Source: JBBPXY01 sp038200435 (GTDB lineage: Bacteria > Actinomycetota > Thermoleophilia > Solirubrobacterales > Solirubrobacteraceae). From it: a stretch of 17,798 bases of DNA. The stretch covers positions 1 through 17,798 of the forward strand of contig JBBPXY010000077.1 in the NCBI GenBank assembly GCA_038200435.1, written 5' to 3'. Below, one piece after another: positions 1 to 5,487 of this stretch (position 1 is its first letter; every line of letters begins with the position of its first letter). The notes beneath the pieces were generated by a model that was not told where the DNA came from, ran no database searches, and saw only the letters and a list, made by a program, of their open reading frames with translations. Position numbers and translations under genes: made by a program.

Positions 1-126
1 CACCGCTACGACGTGGTGCGCGCGGGGCGCTGCGTCGATTCGCCCGATCTGCACCTCGAGCCCGTCCCGTTGCTGATGGACGACTCCGGGCTCGTCCGCG
101 TGGCCGTGCAGGCCGGGGTCGCCTAG
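1..126 (+). CDS. C-terminal end of a probable Rieske-type [2Fe-2S] protein (partial)
   Basis: The reading frame is open from the first base of the window and ends with TAG at 124-126, leaving the last 41 residues. They begin HRYDVVRAGRC and continue with a Pro-Asp-Leu turn, then LEPVPLL and VRVAV. This resembles the end of a Rieske domain, where the second Cys-Pro-x-His-Gly cluster motif is followed by F/YD-x-x-x-G and a closing P-L-x-x-x-P-V strand. The metal ligands themselves would lie just upstream, outside the window. Rieske or NifU/Rieske proteins are known from group 1h hydrogenase clusters, possibly as electron carriers, and the gene ends only 4 nt before the next hydrogenase-associated gene. 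The family call is inferred from a short tail and could be wrong; that a gene ends here is more certain. Confidence 0.55.
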   Translation, partial: HRYDVVRAGRCVDSPDLHLEPVPLLMDDSGLVRVAVQAGVA

Positions 127-130
127 CTCG

Positions 131-766
131 ATGGCTTCCCGCCTGGCCACGCTGGCGCGGGGCGCCCCCGTGCGCGAACCCGCTGTCGGGCCTCCGCCCG
201 TGGCGGCAGAGCAGTGCGACATGTGCGCGACCGTCGTGCCCCCCGGTCACCGCCATCTGGTCGACCTGAACGACCGCCGGCTGATGTGCGCGTGCCGGGC
301 GTGCGCCCTTCTGTTTGACTCCGAGGCCGCGGGCGGCGGGCACATCCGTCTGGTGCCCACGCGGCGCAAGCGTCTCGACGACTTCGTCCTCGACGGCGCG
401 CAGTGGGATCGCCTGCGGATCCCCGTCGACATGGCCTTCTTCTTCCGCTCGACGCCGGCCGAGAAGGTGCTGGCCTTCTACCCCAGCCCGGCGGGACCGA
501 CGGAATCTCTGCTCGAGCTTGAGGCCTGGACCGAGCTCGAGGAGGCCAACCCGGTTCTGCTCGACATGGACCCCGACGTCGAGGCGCTGCTCGTCAGCCG
601 CGCCCGCAACATGCGCGAGCACTGGCTCGTCCCGATCGACGACTGCTACGAGCTCGTCGGAGTAATTCGCAGCCGCTGGCGCGGTTTCGGCGGAGGCGAG
701 GAGGTCTGGGCCGAGATCGATAACTTCTTCGAGGACCTACCCACAAGGGAAAGGACACGCTGGTGA
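131..766 (+). CDS. Hydrogenase-associated DUF5947-like Cys-rich protein
   Basis: This 211-aa protein resembles the DUF5947 family, which travels with group 1h [NiFe]-hydrogenase genes in actinobacteria and has no assigned biochemical role. After a Pro/Ala-rich start there is CxxC at residues 29-32 and CxCxxC at residues 53-58, separated by about 20 residues. That is the layout of a zinc ribbon or rubredoxin-like metal site. The remainder is acidic and Trp-rich, with no signal peptide or membrane segment, so it is probably cytoplasmic. The ATG at 131 lies 4 nt after the preceding stop and the TGA overlaps the next GTG by 4 nt, which places it inside the hydrogenase operon. A role in electron transfer or in assembling the hydrogenase is inference from context. 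The DUF name is from memory of the family, not from a search. Confidence 0.75.
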   Translation: MASRLATLARGAPVREPAVGPPPVAAEQCDMCATVVPPGHRHLVDLNDRRLMCACRACALLFDSEAAGGGHIRLVPTRRKRLDDFVLDGAQWDRLRIPVDMAFFFRSTPAEKVLAFYPSPAGPTESLLELEAWTELEEANPVLLDMDPDVEALLVSRARNMREHWLVPIDDCYELVGVIRSRWRGFGGGEEVWAEIDNFFEDLPTRERTRW

Positions 767-966
767 TCAACACGGGCAAGCCCGACGTGAAGCAGGACGA
801 CCCCTCGCACGTGAAGGGGATCAACCAGGGCAACTCCAAGGGCAACTACGAGAAGCAGGGCGGGCACCTGCCCGATGGCAAGCGGACCGCTGAGTCCGCG
901 ACCGGCGTCAACCCCAGTGCCCACGGGCCGATCGACCCGCGCATGCCGAACCTCCCACCGGCTTGA
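763..966 (+). CDS. Small hydrophilic hydrogenase-operon protein (67 aa)
   Basis: A short frame starts with GTG at 763, inside the 4-nt GTGA overlap with the preceding stop, and ends with TGA at 964-966 inside the next 4-nt overlap. Both ends are thus locked into the operon, which argues that it is a real gene. The product is very polar, rich in Gly, Asn, Lys, Asp and Pro. It contains GINQGNSKGNYEKQGGH near the middle and ends with DPRMPNLPPA. It has no Cys, no hydrophobic stretch and no recognisable fold, so it is probably disordered on its own. It may be a small structural or tethering partner of the hydrogenase or of the flanking DUF proteins. I do not recognise a named family and infer the role only from position. 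Confidence 0.7.
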   Translation: MINTGKPDVKQDDPSHVKGINQGNSKGNYEKQGGHLPDGKRTAESATGVNPSAHGPIDPRMPNLPPA

Positions 967-1652
967 CGCCGCTTCCCGCACCGGTTGGCCTGGCGCCCGG
1001 CGCGGGCTCGGTGCCCGAGCTGGGGTTCACCGTGCTCGGCTGCGAGCCCCTGCCGTTCGCCGCTTCGCCCAGCCTGAAGTTCTCGCTGGCGATCGACGCG
1101 CACGGCGCGGCGATCAGGTCGGTCATGCTCGAGGTGCAGGTGCGCATCGCGGCCACGCAGCGCACCTACACGGAGGCCGAGCAGGCGCAGCTGGGCGACC
1201 TGTTCGGGGCGCCGCACCGCTGGGGCGACACGCTGAAGGGCCTGCTGTGGACGCACGCGACCGTCGTCGTCCCGCCCTTCGAGGGCGCGACTGTCGTCGA
1301 TCTCCACGTGCCGTGCACCTACGACTTCGACGTGGCCGCGGCGAAGTACCTGTCGGGCCTAAAGGACGGAGACATCCCGCTCGAGCTGCTGTTCAGCGGA
1401 ACGGTCTTCTACGCCGGCGCGGGCGGAGCGCTGCAGATCAACCGGATCTCGTGGAACGCGGAGGCCGCCCACCGGCTGCCCGTGCGAGTGTGGCGCGAGA
1501 CGATGGAGCACTACTTCCCCGACTCCGCCTGGCTGCGCACCGACCGCGAGACGTTCGACCGCCTTGTCGCCTTCCGCGCGCGCAACTCGCTGACGAGCTG
1601 GGAGTCGGTGCTCGACGAGCTGCTTGCTCCGCACGAGGAGGCTTTGCCGTGA
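963..1652 (+). CDS. Hydrogenase-associated DUF6084-like protein
   Basis: This 229-aa protein starts with TTG at 963, overlapping the preceding TGA by 4 nt (TTGA). It resembles DUF6084, a family seen beside group 1h [NiFe]-hydrogenases. The first part (residues about 18-150) alternates hydrophobic and polar residues as in a beta-sandwich, for example LKFSLAID and SVMLEVQVRIA. The C-terminal part is helical and Trp/Arg-rich, with RVWRETMEHYFPDSAWL and a final amphipathic helix. There is no signal peptide, and neither of its two Cys residues forms a metal motif. It runs into the next gene by a GTGA overlap. No enzymatic motif is visible, so a scaffold or chaperone role in hydrogenase assembly is only inferred. 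The DUF assignment is from memory. Confidence 0.75.
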   Translation: MTPLPAPVGLAPGAGSVPELGFTVLGCEPLPFAASPSLKFSLAIDAHGAAIRSVMLEVQVRIAATQRTYTEAEQAQLGDLFGAPHRWGDTLKGLLWTHATVVVPPFEGATVVDLHVPCTYDFDVAAAKYLSGLKDGDIPLELLFSGTVFYAGAGGALQINRISWNAEAAHRLPVRVWRETMEHYFPDSAWLRTDRETFDRLVAFRARNSLTSWESVLDELLAPHEEALP

Positions 1653-2653
1653 GCGTGGCAGTCGATCCGGTCCGCGCGATCGCCGACGCCGTCCTCTACG
1701 AGGGCTACGTCCTGTGGCCCTACCGGCGGTCGGCGCTGAAGAACGCGCAGCGCTGGACCTTCGGCGGTGTCTATCCGCGTGCGCACTCCGAGCGGCGGGC
1801 GGCGGGCGACGATCCCTGGACGATGCAGACTGAAGTCCTCGTCGAGGGCGGCCCGGAGACGCGAGTGAGTCTCGGAGTCCGGTTCCTGCACGTGGTGTGG
1901 CGCCAGATGGTCGACGCGGAGGGCCGCGAGGTCGACGAGATCCTGGCCTGCGGTGAGAAGCACCTGACCTGGGAGGAGGCGGTGGAGCGGGAGGTGACGG
2001 TCGCGCCCGTCGCGCTGGAGGAACTGGCCGGCGGGCTCGAGGTTTCGATCTCGGTTCCGGCCGGCCGCGACGAGGAACCGTTGTCTGAAGCGGGGGCCGG
2101 TGCGGTGGTGCGCACCTGGGAGGGACTCGAAGGTTCGCTCCGGGTTTCAGCGGTAGAGGTCTCCCCCGGCCTCTACCGACTGAACTCCGTCATCGGAAAC
2201 AGGACGCCGTGGTCCGAAGGCACCCGCGAGAAGGTCATGCGCCGCACGTTCTGCTCGACCCACACCGTGCTCCGCGCCCAGGAGGGCGCTTTTGTGTCGC
2301 TCACCGATCCGCCGGCCGCGCTGGTCGAGGCCGCGGAGGCGTGCGAGAACACCGGCACCTGGCCCGTGCTCGTCGGCGAGGCGGGCGATCGCCACACCCT
2401 GCTGTCTTCGCCGATCATCCTCGAGGACCACCCGCGGATCGCCCCGGAGAGCCCGGGCGACCTCTTCGACGGAGGCGAGATCGATCAGATGCTCTACCTC
2501 AACATCCTCCAGCTCACCGATGAGGAGAAGGCCGAGGCCCGCGCCTCGGACCCGCGCGTGCGTGAAGTGCTCGACCGTTCCGAGTCGCTCTCGGGCGAGG
2601 AGCTGATGCGCCTGCACGGGCGCACGGTGCGCGAGCTTCAGGTGCGCGGATGA
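1649..2653 (+). CDS. Conserved hydrogenase-operon protein of unknown function (334 aa)
   Basis: The frame starts with GTG at 1649, overlapping the DUF6084-like stop by 4 nt. The frame stays open upstream to 875, but that stretch is the antisense-like shadow of two other genes and is rejected. The product opens with VLYEGYVLWPYRRSALKN, then WTFGGVYPR, a conserved-looking Trp/Tyr-rich block at residues 16-43. A predominantly beta middle region follows (residues 60-230), then an acidic Glu/Asp-rich tail containing GGEIDQMLYLNILQLTDEEK. No signal peptide, membrane segment or Cys metal motif was found. Proteins like this occur with group 1h hydrogenases as unnamed hypotheticals. Its position between the DUF6084-like gene and the large-subunit protease suggests a role in assembly, but nothing in the sequence shows a reaction. 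Confidence 0.75.
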   Translation: MSVAVDPVRAIADAVLYEGYVLWPYRRSALKNAQRWTFGGVYPRAHSERRAAGDDPWTMQTEVLVEGGPETRVSLGVRFLHVVWRQMVDAEGREVDEILACGEKHLTWEEAVEREVTVAPVALEELAGGLEVSISVPAGRDEEPLSEAGAGAVVRTWEGLEGSLRVSAVEVSPGLYRLNSVIGNRTPWSEGTREKVMRRTFCSTHTVLRAQEGAFVSLTDPPAALVEAAEACENTGTWPVLVGEAGDRHTLLSSPIILEDHPRIAPESPGDLFDGGEIDQMLYLNILQLTDEEKAEARASDPRVREVLDRSESLSGEELMRLHGRTVRELQVRG

Positions 2654-3495
2654 GCGCCGGGCTGGGCCCGCACCCGGGCTGGGACGGGCTCGAGGGCCGC
2701 GCGCCGCGCACGGTCGAGGTCGACGGCGTTCACATCGGCCGCGGCAGCTTGGTGCGCCTGAAGCCAAAGGCCGGTGGCGACGTCTTCGATCTCGCGCTGG
2801 CCGGCAAGGGCGCGGTCGTCGAGTCGATCCAGCAGGACATGGAGGGCAACGTCTCCCTCGCTGTGGTGCTCGAGGACGATCCGGGCCGCGACCTCGGCGT
2901 CGCGCGCCAGCCCGGCCACCGGTTCTTCTTCTCCGCGGGCGAGATAGAGCCGCTCGGCCCGTCGCTTGATCCGGCGGCGCGCACGGTGCTCATCGCCGGC
3001 ATCGGCAACGTCTTCCTCGCCGACGACGGATTCGGAGTCGAGATCGCCAAGCGCCTTGGGCAGCGTGAGCTCCCGACGGGCGTGAAGGTCGCCGACTTCG
3101 GCATCCGCGGCATGGATCTCGCCTACGAATTGCAAGAGGACTACGACGCGGCGATCCTCGTCGACGCCGTCCCGCGCGGCGAGGCGCCGGGCACGCTGTT
3201 CGTGATCGAGCCCGACCTCGAGCAGGCCGACAGCCCCGATTCGGTGCTGGACGCGCATGCGATGGATCCCGTCCGTGTGCTCGCTCTCGCCCAGACCCTG
3301 GGAACGCTGCCGGCGCGCGTGCTGGTGGTCGGCTGCGAGCCCGCGACCGGGGCGACCCTCGACGACGAGGAGCTCGTCATGGGGCTGAGCGCGCCGGTCG
3401 AGGCGGCGATGGAGAAGGCGGTCGAGCTCGTCGAGTCGGTGCTTGCCGACCTGCTCGAGGTCGAGTCTGATCAACCACAGAAGGGTGAGTCATGA
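2650..3495 (+). CDS. [NiFe]-hydrogenase maturation endopeptidase (HyaD/HybD type, M52) with extra N-terminal domain
   Basis: The C-terminal part (residues about 110-270) is an M52 hydrogenase maturation protease. This enzyme removes the C-terminal peptide of the large subunit once nickel is in place. It has GIGN at 117-120 followed by the acidic pair D125-D126, VDAVP with D172, and DAHAMDP with H203. D126, D172 and H203 match the three nickel-sensing ligands of E. coli HybD (Glu16, Asp62, His93) by eye, with Asp in place of Glu. The first ~105 residues form a separate small beta-rich domain (VRLKPKAGGDVFDLAL, then EDDPGRDLG and GHRFFF) that classic enzymes of about 160 residues lack. The ATG at 2650 overlaps the previous stop by 4 nt. 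The Cys-free N-domain might recognise the large subunit or belong to an originally separate gene; both are inference. Confidence 0.88.
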   Translation: MSAGLGPHPGWDGLEGRAPRTVEVDGVHIGRGSLVRLKPKAGGDVFDLALAGKGAVVESIQQDMEGNVSLAVVLEDDPGRDLGVARQPGHRFFFSAGEIEPLGPSLDPAARTVLIAGIGNVFLADDGFGVEIAKRLGQRELPTGVKVADFGIRGMDLAYELQEDYDAAILVDAVPRGEAPGTLFVIEPDLEQADSPDSVLDAHAMDPVRVLALAQTLGTLPARVLVVGCEPATGATLDDEELVMGLSAPVEAAMEKAVELVESVLADLLEVESDQPQKGES

Positions 3496-3599
3496 GCAAG
3501 ACAGGAGTCGCAGCACTCGCGCTGTCATTGGGCATCGGGGGCGCTGTCGCGAGCCAGTGGCCCGAGGTCGCGCGTTATCTCAAAGTCCGGAAGATGTAA
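3492..3599 (+). CDS. 35-aa single-membrane-segment peptide, DUF6893-like
   Basis: ATG at 3492 overlaps the protease stop by 4 nt (ATGA), and the frame ends with TAA at 3597-3599. A purine-rich GAAGGGTGAG lies just upstream. The product starts MSKTG, has a hydrophobic stretch VAALALSLGIGGAVA, then the conserved-looking SQWPEVARYLKVRKM tail, which is positively charged. This is the pattern of DUF6893, tiny proteins found in actinobacterial hydrogenase operons: one short membrane helix and a basic cytoplasmic end. It could anchor the hydrogenase or one of its partners to the membrane, but that is inference. The overlap at the 5' end and the short 14-nt gap to hypB support a genuine gene. Confidence 0.7.
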   Translation: MSKTGVAALALSLGIGGAVASQWPEVARYLKVRKM

Positions 3600-3613
3600 G
3601 GGAGCCTGCACGC

Positions 3614-4300
3614 ATGCACCGCACGAAGGTGAGAGTCGTCGAGGACGTTCTCGACGCCAACAACACGATTGCCCGCGCCAACCGAGATGACTTCGACCGC
3701 CACGGGGTGACCGTGGTCAACCTCATGAGCGCCCCGGGCGCAGGTAAGACCAGGGTGCTCGAGCGCGCCCTCGAAGGGCTGGCCGAGGAGGGCGTTCGCG
3801 TCGCCGTGCTCGAAGGCGATGTGCAGGGCTCCTACGACGCCGACCGTCTCTCCGCGCTGCACATCCCGGTCGTTCAGCTGAATACCGACGGCGGCTTCGG
3901 CGGCGAGTGCCACCTCGACGCGAACATGATCCGTTCGGCGATCGGCTCACTCCCGCTGGCCGATATCGACCTGCTCGTCATCGAGAACGTGGGCAACCTC
4001 GTCTGCCCGGCGGAGTTCAGGGTCGGCGAGGACGCGCGGATCATGGTCTGCTCGGTCACCGAGGGGGAGGACAAGCCGCTCAAGTACCCGCTCATGTTCC
4101 GCGCGTGCGAGCTGGTGATCATCAACAAGATCGACCTGCTCGAGCACCTCGACTTCGACGTCGACCTGCTCGAGACGAACCTCGACGCCGTGCACCCGGA
4201 CGTCGAGCGCATGCGCGTGAGCGCACGCACGGGCGAGGGTGTGGACGCAGTGCGCGATTGGCTCGTGGGCGTAACGCAGCGGGCGGGCGTCCTGGCGTGA
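3614..4300 (+). CDS. hypB: HypB, nickel-inserting GTPase for [NiFe]-hydrogenase
   Basis: HypB is the GTPase that delivers nickel, with HypA, to the hydrogenase large-subunit precursor. This 228-aa protein has the Walker A loop SAPGAGKT (39-46), EGDVQGSYDADRL (67-79), the nickel/zinc-binding C99-H100 pair in GGECHLDA, C131 in NVGNLVC, and the guanine-specificity motif NKID (171-174). The N-terminal His-rich nickel store and CxxCGC motif of some HypB proteins are absent, so this is the short form. The ATG at 3614 is chosen because AAGGGAG lies at 3598-3604 and because the protein then begins at the usual helix before the P-loop; the frame is open further upstream. The TGA overlaps the next GTG by 4 nt. 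No hypA is visible in the window. Confidence 0.95.
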   Translation: MHRTKVRVVEDVLDANNTIARANRDDFDRHGVTVVNLMSAPGAGKTRVLERALEGLAEEGVRVAVLEGDVQGSYDADRLSALHIPVVQLNTDGGFGGECHLDANMIRSAIGSLPLADIDLLVIENVGNLVCPAEFRVGEDARIMVCSVTEGEDKPLKYPLMFRACELVIINKIDLLEHLDFDVDLLETNLDAVHPDVERMRVSARTGEGVDAVRDWLVGVTQRAGVLA

Positions 4301-5487
4301 AGCAGGCCGCACCCGCCGCTCTGGTGGACGAGCGCCTGCGCGAGCGGGTCGCGGCGAACGAGTGGTTCTTTGCCGCCGAAGCGGAGCGGATCGCGCGGCT
4401 GTGCCACCGGATGGCCGAGCGGTTCGCGGCCGGCGGGCGGCTCGTGGCCTTTGCTTCGACGCCGGCCGCGCGCTCCGACGCACGGCATGTGGCCGTGGAG
4501 TTCGTGCACCCGGTGATCGTCGGCAAGCGGGCGCTGCCCGCGCTGGCGTTGACGGGCGAGGGTGGCGACGCGGCGGCTCAGGTGGAGGTCGTCTGCGAGC
4601 CGGGCGACATCGCGGTTGGGTTCGGCGCGGGCGTCGAGGCGGCGATGGCGGTCGCTCGTTCGCGGGGTTGTCTCACCGTCGGCTTCTGCGAAGGCTCGGG
4701 CGCGGAGTGGGAGTTCGTGCCGCCGTCAGCCGATCCGTTCATCGCACAGGAGCTTGTCGAGACGCTTTACCACGTGCTGTGGGAGCTGGTGCACGTCTTC
4801 TTCGACCATCGCGGGCTGCTCGAGGGGCGCACGCAGCGCGCGGTGCACGACACGGGCGCGTCGAGCTTCTTGTATCCCTTCCTGGGCGAGCAGGAGCACG
4901 ACCTCGAAGCGGTCGTGGCCGACGTGAGGCAGTCGGTGCTGATGAAGGCGGCCGAGATCGATGCGCTGCGGGAGCACACGCTGTCGGAGGGTCGCGAGGA
5001 GCTTGAAGCCGCGGCGGGCGCGATCCGTTCCTCCTTCGACGCGGGAGGCCAGCTGCTCGCCCTCGGCAACGGCGGCTCGGCCACCGACGCGATGGATCTC
5101 GTCGCCGACCTGCGCCGCGGGTCGTTCGGCGGGCCGCCGCGCCGCGCTCTCGATCTCACCGAGGATGCCGGGATCCTCACCGCGATCGCCAACGACATCG
5201 GCACGGACGCTGTGTTCTCGCGGCAGGTCATTGCGTACGGGCGGCCGGGCGACGTGCTCGTGGCGCTCTCGACGAGCGGCAACTCGCTCAGCGTCATCTC
5301 CGCGTTGGAGGAGGGGCGACGGCGCGGGCTGACGACAGTTGCGTTCGTCGGCTACGACGGCGGGCGGGTGGCGAGCGAAGAGCTCGCCGACCACGTGATC
5401 GTCAGCCGCTCCGAGCACATCCCGCGCGTGCAGGAGGCGCAGGCGAGCGCCTACCACGTGATGCGGGAGCTGGTGGAGCGGGCGTGA
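4297..5487 (+). CDS. Tandem SIS-domain protein (GmhA-like fusion) in hydrogenase operon
   Basis: This 396-aa protein contains two sugar-isomerase (SIS) domains, about residues 20-170 and 225-396, joined by a ~55-residue linker. Both resemble phosphoheptose isomerase GmhA. The second keeps the phosphosugar loops GNGGS (257-261) and STSGNS (325-330). Its zinc-site positions read D267, D271, Q379 and H387, where GmhA has His, Glu, Gln and His. The first domain lacks both phosphate loops (STPAA and GFGAG instead) but keeps all four ligands: H64, E68, Q151 and H159. The half-sites therefore look complementary. SIS proteins are known next to hypF in actinobacterial hydrogenase clusters but have no established role there. 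The GTG start overlaps the hypB stop, and the TGA overlaps the hypF start, by 4 nt each. Substrate and function are unknown. Confidence 0.85.
   Translation: MKQAAPAALVDERLRERVAANEWFFAAEAERIARLCHRMAERFAAGGRLVAFASTPAARSDARHVAVEFVHPVIVGKRALPALALTGEGGDAAAQVEVVCEPGDIAVGFGAGVEAAMAVARSRGCLTVGFCEGSGAEWEFVPPSADPFIAQELVETLYHVLWELVHVFFDHRGLLEGRTQRAVHDTGASSFLYPFLGEQEHDLEAVVADVRQSVLMKAAEIDALREHTLSEGREELEAAAGAIRSSFDAGGQLLALGNGGSATDAMDLVADLRRGSFGGPPRRALDLTEDAGILTAIANDIGTDAVFSRQVIAYGRPGDVLVALSTSGNSLSVISALEEGRRRGLTTVAFVGYDGGRVASEELADHVIVSRSEHIPRVQEAQASAYHVMRELVERA

Noticed and set aside
875..1648. Open frame extending the 334-aa protein upstream to a 592-aa product
   Set aside because: The extension is Arg/Ala-rich low-complexity typical of an out-of-frame reading of high-GC coding DNA and covers the 67-aa and DUF6084-like genes. 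The GTGA overlap at 1649 is the natural start.
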